Positions 52,040 through 62,862 of a stretch of DNA of 64,000 bases are shown piece by piece; within the stretch, counting starts at the first letter, position 1; the number at the start of each line of letters is the position of its first letter. Source of the DNA: Nematopogon swammerdamellus (Eukaryota > Arthropoda > Insecta > Lepidoptera > Adelidae); assembly GCA_946902875.1 (NCBI GenBank), contig OX336340.1, forward strand, positions 21,591,566 to 21,655,565, read 5' to 3'. The notes under the pieces are model-generated. The model saw nothing but the letters and a program-made list of their open reading frames with translations, was not told the origin of the DNA and ran no database searches. Both the position numbers and the translations under genes were made by a program.

Positions 52040-53390
52040 TTGAAATATAAAAAAATATATTTCTTATATGACATAACGACATATTATTCTTTTCGGATTT
52101 TATCTTTACTTGTGAGACCTTGCTTCTTGCCAAATTTCATTACTCTAGCTAGGTCAACGGTAAGTACCCTATAGGTTTTGATTTCATTAGAGTGAGTTTG
52201 CAATTATTAAAATTTTCCATAAATAGCAGTATCTTTTGATTATATTGATGTAGAAGCTTTCATTTTCTATAGCTCGAAGGGATCGCAGACGTTAGTATTT
52301 CATATTAATTTCAATTTGATATCTTGACTCGTTACTGAGAAAAAGGGTCTTGACACACAAAACAAGGAATTTTTTTTTATGTCAATAACTACAATTTTAC
52401 CATTTTCGGATTTTTTCCTTTACTTGTGCTATGAGACCTTGCTTCTTACCAAATTTTGTGATTCTAGGTTGACGGGAAATACCCTATAGGTTTTGATTTG
52501 AGTGGAGTGAGTTTGCGAGCATGAAATATGACATAGATGGCCGTATCTTTTGATTGCGTTGATTTAGAAGCTTTAATATTCTACACCTTAAAGAGATCGT
52601 AGATCTTAGTATTTCGAATTAATTTCAATTTGTTATCTTGATTCGTTCCTGAGAAAAAGGGACCTTGACATACAAAACGAACATTTTTTTTTTATGTCAA
52701 TAACTACAATTTTACAATTTTCGGATTTTTTCCTTTACTTGTGCTATGAGACCTTGCTTCTTACCAAATTTTATGATTCTAGGTTGACGGGAAATACCCT
52801 ATAGGTTTTGATTTGAGTGGAGTGAGTTTGCGAGCATGAAATATGACATAGATGGCCGTATCTTTTGATTGCCTTGATTTAGAAGCTTTAATATTCTACA
52901 CCTTAAAGAGATCGTAGATCTTAGTATTTCGTATTAATTTCAATTTGTTATCTTGATTCGTTCCTGAGAAAAAGGGACCTTGACATACAAAACAAACAAA
53001 CATTTTTTTTAATGTCACATAACTATAAATTTACAATTTTTGATTTTTCCTTTACTTGTGCTATGAGACCTTGCTTCCTACCAAATTTTATTATTCTAGG
53101 TTAACGGGAAGTACTCTATAGGTTTTGATTTGGTTTGCCGGTAGCAAAATATGTGACTTAAATGGGCGTATCTAGTGATTGCGTGGACCTATAAGCTTAA
53201 TTTTTTTACACCTCCGAGGAAACGTAGACCTTAGTATTTTATATTAATTTCAACTTTATACCTCTACCCGTTCCTGAGAAAAAAGGTCTTGACAGACAGA
53301 CACCCAGCCAGCCAGACAGACGGACAACAAAGTGATCCTATAAGGGTTCCGTTTTTTCCTCCTTTGAGGTACGGAACCCTAAAAACATGT
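52040..53390 (+). repeat. Repeat F body with four tandem 310-bp units
   Basis: Four units, each containing CTTTACTTGTG, AGACCTTGCTTCTT, 'CCCTATAGGTTTTGATTT', 'GATCG(T/C)AGA..TTAGTATTTC' and GAGAAAAAGGG. Units two (52372-52685) and three (52686-53005) differ at only a few positions; units one and four are more diverged. After unit four comes GACAGACAGACACCCAGCCA and the F end TACGGAACCCTAAAAAC, so the array belongs to a repeat F element. Confidence 0.88.
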
Positions 53391-53811
53391 TTTGTTGGAA
53401 TTATACAAAATACGAATTTAGCTTACTTTTATTTATTTTCATAAAACCTTTACTTTTAAAAACTGCATTAAATTGATGCTTTGATGCTCGGTCGTTAGGT
53501 ATCTGAAACAAAATAAACACACGATTAAACTAAAATCTAAAACGAAAAAAAAATTCAGAAATCTCGCAGGAGGTCTGATTGTCTAACTGTAATCCACACA
53601 GAAGCACTGAAGATAAAATCTCTAAAGATTTGGATTTTCATATCACTAGTTTTAATATTTTTCTGCAACATACAGGCAGAACAATCTAGGTAGATAGATA
53701 TGTGATATGTGTGGCATGAGAACGCTTGTGCACCAAGCTTCAAAAAGATTATATTGTATAGAATTTACTACGTTTCATCGACAATATGTGATAGACATAG
53801 GTTACACCTGG
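53391..53811. other. No feature seen
   Basis: AT-rich, unassigned. Confidence 0.35.
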
Positions 53812-54358
53812 TGATTTTGTAATCTCATGCCAAACTCACAGGTGACTCAGTATCCGATACTGAACAACTTTTGTAACCTCATGCCAAACTCACAGGTGAC
53901 TGAGTATCTGATACTGAAAAACTTTTTCAACCTCATGCCAAACTCACAGGTGACTCAGTATCTAAATACTGTACAACTTTTGTAACCTCATTCTAAACTC
54001 ACAGGTGATTCAGTATGATACTGAACAACTTTTGTAACCTCATGCCAAACTCACAGGTGACTCAGTATCTGATACTGGACAACTTTTGTAACCTCATGCC
54101 AAACTCACAAGTGACTCAGTATTTGATACTGAACAACTTTTGTAACCTCACGCCAAACTCACAGGTGACTCAGTATCTAAATACTGAACAACTTTTGTAA
54201 CCTCATTCCGAACTCACAGGTGACTCAGTATCTAAATACTGAACAACTTTTGTAACCTCATTCCGAACTCACAGGTGACTCAGTATCTGATACTGAACAA
54301 CTTTTGTAACCTCATACCAAACTTACAGGTGAGTCAGTATCTGATATTGAACAACTTT
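53812..54358 (+). repeat. 54-bp minisatellite, ten copies
   Basis: The unit is CTTTTGTAACCTCATGCCAA, ACTCACAGGTGACTCAGTAT, CTGATACTGAACAA. Ten units can be counted by the ACTCACAGGTGA word (one reads CTTACAGGTGA). The unit is a multiple of three bases, which keeps frames open; the repeated peptide is not evidence of a gene. Confidence 0.93.
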
Positions 54359-54602
54359 TGTTCTATAGATTTTTCTTTTTAGACAAAATATAATGAGTGA
54401 ACACATTTTTAAAAATACATAGCATAGTGTAAACATAACGTAATATAAAATCGCGCATCGCTCATAAAATTGCGAAAATAAACGCCAGTTTTCCAGTGGG
54501 GTAGGCAGGCAGAGACAACGGTTATCCACGTGCCAGAATCCTGACAAGCCTCTGCCGCCTCCCCCCTCTCAGAACGTTCTTCATACATGACCGGCAGCGA
54601 AA

Positions 54603-54795
54603 AACCGGGTTAAACCGTACCACCTAGTAAGGTAAAAAAAAGGAAGGGACCTACAGTTTTACGTGGAATCCGAACCACGGTCAGCCTCCAACGGTCGAAC
54701 GGTCACCCATCCAAGTTCTGACCGCGCCCAGGTGTCCTTATGATCACGAACGACATTCGAATCGCACCACTGAGCTACCGGTGCGGTGCTGACAA
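54603..54795 (-). mobile_element. SINE-A 5' half with tRNA/5S-like head
   Basis: CCGGGTTAAACCGTACCACC and the head (on plus CGAACGGTCACCCATCCAAG, GCACCACTGAGCTACCGGTG) are present. The 3' part of the element is missing, which is unusual for a SINE and points to later deletion. Confidence 0.8.
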
Positions 54796-54849
54796 ATCTT
54801 ATCCATTTGAATTTATTTTTTGTAGCAATACCCAAAGTGTCTTCTTTTC

Positions 54850-55240
54850 TCAGTGGGCTAAATAAAACAGTCGAGGACACCGCCGTCGCCGCCAGAGGAC
54901 GCTCTCCCCCAGCTCGGGGCGAATCGATGAGCGCTGATTTGCATTTAATGATTTTTCTTCAGGCGACCTTGTTTTGGGGAATGCCGGCGGAGAGAAAACA
55001 CAACAGGATTCTGAAGTCATTGACTTTATTGTGAGGCGTTTTTTCGGCATTGATAAACAACATTCGGGGCGTGTTAATTTATGTACTTTTCCGGATGAAA
55101 GTATAGCGTACACGTTTCACAAAATATGTAGACAAGTTTCTGCTGTGTGATGCTGGTCAGTAAAAAGTGCACTTGGAAACGCATTTACGCTGCAGTTTTA
55201 CGAATGAAATCGGGCCTGTTTCGGGATGATTTTATCATCG
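54850..55240. promoter_or_regulatory. Candidate enhancer with octamer and forkhead words
   Basis: GCTGATTTGCATTTAATGAT (54934-54953) joins a perfect octamer ATTTGCAT to a TTTAATGATT homeodomain core. Downstream are TGATAAACAAC (forkhead type, about 55052) and a GGGCGTGTTAATTTATG. CpG-rich flanks. No coding evidence. Confidence 0.35.
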
Positions 55241-56089
55241 CCATGTTTCTCATTTAATATTAATTCTAGTTCTTATGATAAAAAATATATTAATTAATTA
55301 AAATTTAAAATCTGTTAAATAAATGAGAAATATATATTATTTATAACAATAAAAAACCAACTTAATAAATATAAACAATATCCAAAGCTTATTAAAAAAT
55401 AAAATACAAACAACAGCTACCTATAAAAATTTAAGAAAAAATTACCTAAGCTACCTACAATTACATTAAATTTAAATTGAAAATTATTTATTCGTCCCGA
55501 AAACAACAAACATACGGTGACGAAACGAAGAACCCAATCAGTTGTTTACTAAACAAGATAACGAAGCCGAGTGAACCACATACTGACTTCGATCGATCGA
55601 TAATATTTAACCATCCTCTCTAAAAGGACACAAAATATAGTCGAACACTGTTCAGACTTATTCCAGACTCCAGCGAGAAGTTCGTCGAAGAGCCTCGCCC
55701 CCTCCTCTTCCCTGAAGCTTCCGCCGCGTCCAGGTGACGTATGAATGGAATGATACTTTGGAAATTTGTTGCGATCCGACCGACTGGTTGAGTTACAACT
55801 GAATCGGTCGCTGAGGCCCCGCGCACAGTTCTCCCGCGCACAGTTTTGTCAATACTGTCACCGGACATACAATTTTAATCTGTACTTACGTACAATTCAA
55901 CTGCGTATTGGTCGAGCGAGACACTCTCTTGGTGTTTTGACAAAGATGTTTATTTAGTCTGTTATGTTAGTGGGTGTGCGATATAAAGTGTCTATCTATA
56001 ATTATGAGGTTGTGATAAATTTTATAATTGGTGTATGAGTTTCAATAACATTATTGTGGCCAATATTAGTGCGTGTTTATTCAAAACTA
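55241..56089. other. AT-rich, then mixed; no gene seen
   Basis: Poly-A/T-rich to about 55480. At 55825-55850 GCGCACAGTT(C/T)T is duplicated (two CAGTT words). Nothing else is supported. Confidence 0.35.
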
Positions 56090-56312
56090 GCTTTCGCCCG
56101 CGGCATCCCTTGTTGTGATTTTTTGCTCATAGTTCAGACCGCCGATGACGTAGCGTTGTACCATAGCCTAAAATCATCTTGAGAAGTGGCAGAACATAGC
56201 AGTGAAAACGTTATGTTAATCGATATAGTGGTTCTCGAGTTAAAAGGATATTCATAAATTCACATTCGTTACACGGCCGTAGAAATTTCGCTTTATTTAT
56301 TAGGATGTCTTA
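56090..56312 (+). repeat. Repeat D/H-type fragment
   Basis: ACTAGCTTTCGCCCGCGGCA at the start. ACCGCCGATGACGTAGCGTT and GTTCTCGAGTTAAAAGGATA in the body. A relative of repeat D with a different interior. Confidence 0.55.
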
Positions 56313-56339
56313 ATTTTTTTTTTTCGAGGGTCTGTCATA

Positions 56340-56490
56340 AATACCAACTTTACTACGCGGTAGGGTTTATCCCGCCCGGTTTGGTACCACCGCACTGAAT
56401 GAAACGTCGTCGGTCAAATGGCTATGTAAATAGTTCGTGTTTTCCGGCCAGATCAGTGTAGCCGACGTTAAATGAAGGGAATCCAAGAGA
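56340..56490 (+). mobile_element. SINE-A middle part
   Basis: ACTACGCGGTAGGGTTTATC to AGTGTAGCCGACGTTAAATG, AAGGGAATCC. Both ends are lost; GTC is duplicated in AAACGTCGTCGGTC. Confidence 0.8.
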
Positions 56491-57159
56491 TATAAATGTG
56501 CACAAATTGATGAAATTAAATTAAATTTGCATTTAATACTTTCATAATAAAAAAATACCCTTGCTGGTTGCAGTGAACAATTCAAGACTTACATCAGCAT
56601 AAAAATTGCGATCGGTGGTAACACTCGAGCGGACATTCCGCAAGTGGAGCATTTTTTTTATTTTTTTCAAAGCACGCTTCTTCAAATCCCGCCATTAAGG
56701 AGCGACGTTCGACGGAGAACAAAGAAAATATTGTCGTCATCCGACAGCCGATACAAAGAGGAGCAAATAGACAGCGAACGAAAATAGAACGGACGATTAA
56801 AAATAAGAGAAAGAAAGCGAACGAAAAAGTCGATGCATAGAAATATGGCGGCGAGCGGGGACCAATCAAAATTCTTCGTCAATTAAGCCAGCGGAGATCG
56901 CGACGACGACAGGCAAAAGGAAAATTGTAGGAAAAACTGGAGGGAGCACGCGGAAACCGGAGAGGGCGGTGCCGCCCCCGCCGCGTCACCCCCGCGCCAC
57001 CTCCGCGCCGCACGACCACCTCGGCGGTACCGACATCGATTCGATGACGAACTATCGACATGGACCAAGGAAAAGTGACGCTTTATAGTCTTCTGAGAGT
57101 ATGTGACCTGTGATTAAGACATACCTTCCGAAAATAAGAGAAGATAAATTTCTTTAAAT
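56491..57159. other. No gene; GC-rich patch
   Basis: 56845-57060 is GC-rich with ATATGGCGGCGAGCG and CCGCCGCGTCACCCCCGCGC. The overlapping frames are compositional. A small promoter is possible but unproven. Confidence 0.3.
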
Positions 57160-57318
57160 TTTTTTGGTGGCAAGAGCACATGCTTCGACCAGCCAATATC
57201 ACCTCCGAGAATGTAGGTGCCATACCGGAGACTTCCCTTTAGATTGCTGGCCATACTGGACTATAGAGGAGAACACAGTCGAGGCCACTATGCGGCCATC
57301 TTACATTCAGTAAGATGA
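57160..57318 (-). mobile_element. SINE-B fragment
   Basis: GAGCACATGCTTCGACCAGC to ATGCGGCCATCTTACATTCA, with the extreme 3' end missing. Confidence 0.82.
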
Positions 57319-58209
57319 TACATTATACATTTTTTAAATATTTTTTTAAATGTATAAAGTACGAGTATTATGCATGTTTACATACCTACTTGAAAAAATC
57401 GTTAAGAAACTGATAAATTTCACCACCGAATTTTAACTCTCAGATGCAGTTCCCTTTCTATTTTATTTAATTTTATTTTACACCTCTTACAGCTTGCAAT
57501 AAATTAAAAATATTATTTAGTCGATATTTAACTCTACCGAGCACAGCACAACACTAGACGCGCGCCGTATTCCCATGGTGCTTTCACGAGCGCGGGATAT
57601 GAACGCGCGCTATGGAAATAAAGTTTACAGCTTTCCATACAACTCCACAAGTCTACGTACCTACCTTCGAACTCTACGCGTATCCTCTGTCTACAGACCT
57701 CTCTACATACCGCCATTCATACCACCACATATTTACTCCGCACATACCGCACAGGGAACGCTCAAGTACGACGGAATATTAAACACTGAGGAAAAGAATT
57801 GTTTTTAATGTTCTATTGATTCATAATGTGTTTTTATTGATTTTTTTTCTGTAGGTGCGTTCAATGTAGCACTTGTTCGCTGCGCCAATGGGTGACTTGG
57901 AAGAGATTGCCATAGGGCAATAACCTCATTCATTGGATGAAGGAAAGCTAAAATAAAGTAATTACTTGCCAATAAATGTTATTTCGCTATATTTATCTTT
58001 AAAATTGTTATTTATATGTTATTGTTTTTTTAGTTATTATCTAGTTTTATTTTTACTGCGTGTTTTGTTATATTATTTTTTATGTCTTTTTTTCATCCAA
58101 TAAACTGTTATTATTATTATAAAAGAGGGAACTAAATTCTGTTTCTAAGGATAGCAAACGCGACATGAGACTTCGTTATATCGTCCATAACGGTTATGCC
58201 TTCTTTTGC
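57319..58209. other. No gene seen
   Basis: Mostly AT-rich. A GC-richer part at 57540-57770 has an open frame without recognisable features. Confidence 0.35.
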
Positions 58210-58262
58210 TTCTTCGTCGACCTGCTGCTGTCCACTGTTGGACATAGGCCTCCCCTACAAGC
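58210..58262 (-). pseudogene. RTE C-terminal scrap
   Basis: On the minus strand VGEAYVQQWTAAGR is readable. This is the last part of an RTE-type protein, severely 5'-truncated. Confidence 0.75.
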
Positions 58263-58299
58263 TACTTATAAGAGTGGTGGTCGCTGTTTTATTTTATGT

Positions 58300-58612
58300 A
58301 TTTTTATTTTTTTATATTTTGGCTACATCACCTAAAACATCCGTGATGTTAGCCAATAACACCTTGGTGAACTAGGTGCCCTGTCAGTGCTTCACCTTCG
58401 GTCGTGCCGGCTACACTGAACTGGACGGAAAACACGAACTATTTACATAGACGTTTTTACCGACTTTCATTCATTGCGGTGGCTCCAACACGGGCGGGTT
58501 GAACCCTACCACCTAATAAGGTAAGAAGGAAAGGGACCTAACAGTTTTACGTGGAATTCGAACCACGGTCAGCGTCCAACGGTCGAGCGGTCGCCCATCC
58601 ATCCGGCATCCA
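58300..58612 (-). mobile_element. SINE-A, ends eroded
   Basis: GGCTACATCACCTAAAACAT through the body to TTTTACGTGGAATTCGAACC and the start of the head (GGTCGAGCGGTCGCCCATCC). Confidence 0.82.
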
Positions 58613-58674
58613 CTGATTCGTGCACTCGGGACATCTATCAAAATGTGGTTTTGTTTTCTGTGCCTACTGATCTC

Positions 58675-58910
58675 CTATTTTTTTTTTTTTTATGGAATCC
58701 GGTATGGGTGGCTGATTTGGAGGGGCCAAAGCGCATGCTCCGACCAGCCAATATCACCTCCGAGAAGGTAGGTGCCATACCGGAGACTTCCCTGGATTGC
58801 TGGCTATACTGGACTAGAGGAGAACACAACCGAGGTTGCTATGCGGCCATCTTACATCCAGTACGGTGGTACCAACCCAGTCGGCTACAATTTGAGCCTA
58901 CCACCTAGTT
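58675..58910 (-). mobile_element. SINE-B, head missing
   Basis: T-run, ATGGAATCCGGTATGGGTGG to GTCGGCTACAATTTGAGCCT, ACCACCTAG. Good body copy; compare the full element at 11219-11632. Confidence 0.87.
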
Positions 58911-59429
58911 CTTATGTTATTTCTTTTGTAAAATTTTTATTATACAATAGATCAGTAATAAATAACCTTCTACACAATAAACAATTTTGAATTTGGAATG
59001 TTTCCCCAAGCTAGTAATTTCGAATATATTATTATCATCGCGTAGTATATGACTAACGCGTTCTCCCGCACACACACACACACACACAGGCGCAATGCGT
59101 CCTCGCTTCCCCGAGAGCGGAGCTACTTTACGACAGGATAAATATCAGTCGCCGTTGTAAATGCTCTCCGATTTCCCATAACGCCACTGCTCCTTCTAGG
59201 ATGCATTCTATTTTATTCAGCTAGTAGAATTGCGACTTTAATGCGTTAACAGGGAAAGTAAAGAGTGCTCTTGAAAGGGAAACAGACGTTTATACTCCCT
59301 TTGGCCCACCAATACTTATAGGACTAGGTTTCAGAATTGATATATGTCCACCTACCAGCCATTGAGATGGATGTACATTGTGTGTAAACAGTTTTACTGT
59401 TTTACTTAATAAGTATTTTTTTAAATTTT
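58911..59429. other. No gene; (CA)n
   Basis: (CA)n of about 10 units at 59070-59089; otherwise unassigned. Confidence 0.4.
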
Positions 59430-59537
59430 TTTTTTTATGGAAACTACCACGGTTAGCTACATCACCTACAACATCCGTGATGTTAGCCCATAACACCGGG
59501 TGAACTTGGTGCCACGTCAGTGCTTCCCTTCGGTATA
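59430..59537 (-). mobile_element. SINE-A 3' end
   Basis: ATGGAAACTACCACGGTTAG to CGTCAGTGCTTCCCTTCGGT; 5'-truncated. Confidence 0.85.
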
Positions 59538-59587
59538 CACACGTATACACAAACAGTGGAATCAATTTAAATATTTCAGTGTATACT

Positions 59588-59991
59588 CTTTTTTTTCTTT
59601 TTTTTTACATGGAAACTGACACGGTTGGCTACATCATCCATTACATCCGTGATGTCAGTCCATAACATCTTGGTGAATAAGATGCCATGTCAGTGATTCC
59701 CTTCGGTCGTGCCGGCTACACTGAACTGGACGGAAAACACGAACTATTTATTGTAGTCGTTTCAACCGACCTTTCATTTAGTGCGGTGGCATAATTCCAG
59801 GCGGGTTAAACGCTACCACCTAGTAAGGCAAGAAGGGAAGGGACCTACAGTTTTACGTGGAATCCGAACCACCGCGGTCAGTCTCCAACGGTCGAGCGTT
59901 CACCCATCCAAGTACTGACCGCGCCCAGGTGTGCTTATAATCACGACCGACAGTCGACCGATCGCACCACTGACCTACCGTGGCTGACAGC
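59588..59991 (-). mobile_element. SINE-A, full length with tRNA/5S-like head
   Basis: T-run, ACATGGAAACTGACACGGTT, whole body, and the complete head ending near 59990 (on plus: TTCACCCATCCAAGTACTGA, CGCACCACTGACCTACCGTG). The B-box side has a CCG duplication (AACCACCGCGGTCAG). Confidence 0.88.
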
Positions 59992-60041
59992 TACATAAAC
60001 ACTCATACGAAACGATCACGCGATCTTCTTTGTACTACATA

Positions 60042-60957
60042 GGGCACACTAAAAGTTTCCGGAATTGGCCACTTACATAAACAATATTTAAAAAGTAATT
60101 ACAACATTTGAAAATGGAACTCTTTGGCTGTAGAATGCAGTTTGTTTCATCTGACTGTCAATTGTTTTTCCATTGTGGCGCCATTTTAAAAATTGCGTGT
60201 CTACATTAACATAAATTTAACCCGGGAAAATTTTCGTAGTATGATTTTCTACCATTTTAAGTATAATTTGACAGCTCATCAGAGCCTCGCTCGGCTTCAA
60301 TCTGCTTTTGGCGATGAAGCACCATGCAAGACGACTATTTATTGCTGGTTTGCAGAATTCAAGGGCGGTCGTGTCAATCTCAGTGACGAATCTCGCGATG
60401 GTCGCCCGTTCACCGCTGTGAACAACAAAAACATCGATGCTGTGCGCCGTATGATCGAAACAGACAGGCATGTGACCTATCATGAGATTCGGGCATCCTT
60501 AGACATAGGCATGAGTCAAATACAATCAATCCTACACAAACATTTGGGTGTGAGAAAGCTGTGCTCGCGGTGGATCCCACACAGTTTGACCGAGGCTCAA
60601 AAAACGCACCGCGTCACTTGGTGCAATGCCATGCTTACCAGATTCAACAAAGGCGCTTCAAATTTGGTTTGGGACATAGTAACAGGTGACGGCACCTTGT
60701 GACTTTTTTCTGTTCCCAAAAATTAAGAACCAATTACGCGGTCAACGATTTTCATCACCAGAAGAGGCTGTCGAAGAATATGAAAAACACGTTTCTGAGG
60801 TCACCACGGAGGAGTGGCACAAAAGTTTTCAAAATTGGTTTAATCGTAATAAAAAGTGTATTTACGCAAAGGGAGAATATTTTGAGAAACAATAAATTCA
60901 TTTTTGACCTTTAATAGTATTTTATTCTTATTAATTCCGGAAACTTTTAGTGTGCCC
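60042..60957 (+). mobile_element. mariner element, internally deleted
   Basis: Perfect 25-bp terminal inverted repeats, GGGCACACTAAAAGTTTCCG then GAATT at 60042-60066 and its complement at 60933-60957. Total length 916 bp against about 1.3 kb for a complete mariner. The interior carries the two ends of a mariner transposase. A TA precedes the left end, but the right flank reads CAC, so the TA target duplication is not intact. Confidence 0.93.
60241..60894 (+). pseudogene. mariner transposase, middle deleted
   Basis: The likely ATG at 60241 gives MIFYHFKYNLTAHQSLARLQ, the helix-turn-helix region with TTIYCWFAEFKGGR (residues about 33-46), NLSDESRDGRP (48-58), 'HLGVRKLCSRWIPHSLTEAQ' and WDIVTGD, which holds the first catalytic Asp. 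It then jumps to APCDFFLFPKIKNQLRGQRF in another frame (third Asp in APCD), ending with GEYFEKQ and a stop at 60892-60894. The block with the second Asp is missing, and the junction shifts the frame (stop at 60700-60702). It cannot be catalytic. Confidence 0.93.
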
Positions 60958-61004
60958 CACGTATATTCAACGACCCGATATTTTACGAATTGAAAGTGGT
61001 CTTT

Positions 61005-61145
61005 CGTTTTTTATGGAATCTAACATGATTGGCTAATCTCCTGCCACACCCGCGCTCTCAGCCCACCATACCTTGATGAAATAGGTGCCACGAAATAGTG
61101 AAATAGGCTACATTGAACTGAATGGAAAATGAACGACCTTCATGA
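61005..61145 (-). mobile_element. Diverged SINE-A copy
   Basis: ATGGAATCTAACATGATTGG, ATACCTTGATGAAATAGGTG and GGCTACATTGAACTGAATGG keep the order of the SINE-A 3' half but are clearly older. Lies just beyond the mariner. Confidence 0.65.
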
Positions 61146-61516
61146 TAAATCGCCTAGCGTCCTGCTAGCAGGACTTTCAGTCCTTCCAGTAGGACGTGAC
61201 TTTGCCGCGATTTTGTAGGTTCTAGAGTCCTGCTAGCGGGACGCAAGTAAGACCATTAGAAAGCTTATCTCTTCCTCTTTCTCGGGGTGTGTGAACGTGT
61301 CGAACCAAGTGAACGCGATACGAGCGAGATGGCTACTCAGTTTGGACGTGGCGTGCGCGTGCGCTCCTGCACCACAAATTTTGACCGACCGCACCGGGAT
61401 CAAACAAAGTAGGACGCACGTAATGGTTCAATACAAAACTTCGTCCTGCCAGCAGTACTCCCAGCAGTCTTTCCGGAAGCGCTTCCAACAGGACAGACGT
61501 CTAGGCGATCTATCAT
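61146..61516. mobile_element. Possible small DNA transposon
   Basis: AAATCGCCTAGCGTCCTGCT at the left and GTCTAGGCGATC at the right (61499-61510) are inverted. Inside are a perfect GTCCTGCTAGCAGGAC palindrome (61159-61174), TCCTGCTAGCGGGAC, and reversed CCAACAGGAC words. I see no transposase. Confidence 0.5.
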
Positions 61517-61763
61517 TAATTCAGTGCGAAGAACCAAGTAAGGTAACGAAAGGAGCGTACAGTTACAGTTTATGAGAACGCCACGACCAGCCTGAGCGGT
61601 CCGGATGGTCAATCATTCAAAGTTTATCAAAGAGAAAGATTAAATACAATATTATTTTTAAGCCAAAGGTTATTATCACACACCCGAGCATCGCAACACC
61701 TAAAACGAGATTGACAAACTTTCTGTTTCTCTTCTTCGCTTTCTTCTTCACTCTTGTGAACTT

Positions 61764-62330
61764 ATCTCCTAACGGTCTTGTGTAGTAACCCGCTGGCGGT
61801 CTTGTGTACTATACTTATAGCGGTCTTGTATACTACTTTATATCGGTCTTGTGCGCTTATCTCCTAGCGGTTATTGTGTACTAAACTCATAGTGGTCTTG
61901 TGTACTAACCCGCTGGCGGTCTTGTGTACTATATGTACTTATAGCGGTCTTGTGCACTTATCTCCTAGCGGTTATTGTGTACTAAACTCATAGTGGTCTT
62001 GTATACTTAACTTCTAGCGGTCTTGTTTACTACACTCATAGCGGTCTTGTATACTACACTTATAGGTCTTGTGTAATTATCTCCTAACGGTCTTGTGTAC
62101 TAAACTCATAGTGTTCTTGTGTACTAAACTCATAGTGGTCTTGCGTACTAAACTAATAGTGGTCTTGTGTCTTGATTACTACACCCATAGCGGTCTTGTC
62201 TACTAATCTCCTAGTGGTCTTGTGTACTAAACTCATAGTGGTCTTGTTTACTAATCTCCTAGCGGTCTTGTGTACTTACTAATCTCCTAGCGGTCTTGTG
62301 TATTAAATTCATAGCGGTCTTGAGAACATT
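61764..62330 (+). repeat. 24-bp minisatellite, more than 20 units
   Basis: The unit is about AGCGGTCTTGTGTACTAAAC, TCAT, with variants ACTTATCTCCT, AACCCGCTGG and AATCTCCT in the second half. The GGTCTTGT word is near constant. Higher-order pattern: blocks with 'CTCAT' alternate with blocks with 'CTCCT'. Confidence 0.92.
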
Positions 62331-62643
62331 ACTTATTCTAGGACATTAATTTATCCTTGCATTATTTTCCGTTCCATTGCATCCGAATGTTATCCGCCAT
62401 TAGGTTGAAATGTCCGGTGTCCGGTCGGAAGGTCCAGTGCAAAAGGAACCCATAAATTTTGATCCTCGAAGCTTTCTATACATCATACAAACTGTTCTTA
62501 AACATATTCATATTTAGGCATATACCATTTTCATATACTTGTTATTAATAGTAACAGGCGTTTCCAAGATAGTTCATTATTGCACGCTGAAATATAAATA
62601 AATATAAATTGAGGTCACAAAAGTGTTTAAAAATTATCTCTTC
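62331..62643. other. No feature seen
   Basis: AT-rich, unassigned. Confidence 0.35.
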
Positions 62644-62787
62644 CTTTGCCTTACCAGGTGGTATAGTTTACCATCGCATTGGATTGGTGCCACCGCACCG
62701 AATGAAAGATCGGTCAGAAGCGGCTATGTAAAAGTTCGTGTTTTTGTAGGTGATGTAGCCGACCGTGTCAGTTTACATAAAATAAAA
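62644..62787 (+). mobile_element. SINE-A with internal deletion
   Basis: CTTACCAGGTGGTATAGTTT, GGTGCCACCGCACCGAATGA, then AAAAGTTCGTGTTTT runs straight into TGTAGGTGATGTAGCCGACC; about 100 bp of the body are missing. Confidence 0.8.
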
Positions 62788-62862
62788 CAGCTTGATAGGA
62801 TTCCTTAGCATTTATTGCGGGCATACAAAGAAGGGTTTATCTTGAAAATACTGATTGACAGT

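Noticed and set aside
54015..54200. Protein with repeated NFCNLMPNSQVTQYL segments
   Set aside because: A frame kept open by a 54-bp minisatellite; the unit length being divisible by three explains it.
53812..54358. CRISPR array
   Set aside because: Repeats are directly adjacent without unique spacers and the context is a eukaryotic genome.
56594..57068. Minus-strand hydrophobic and Arg-rich frames
   Set aside because: Composition-driven, mutually overlapping, no signal peptide plus domain arrangement that would make sense.
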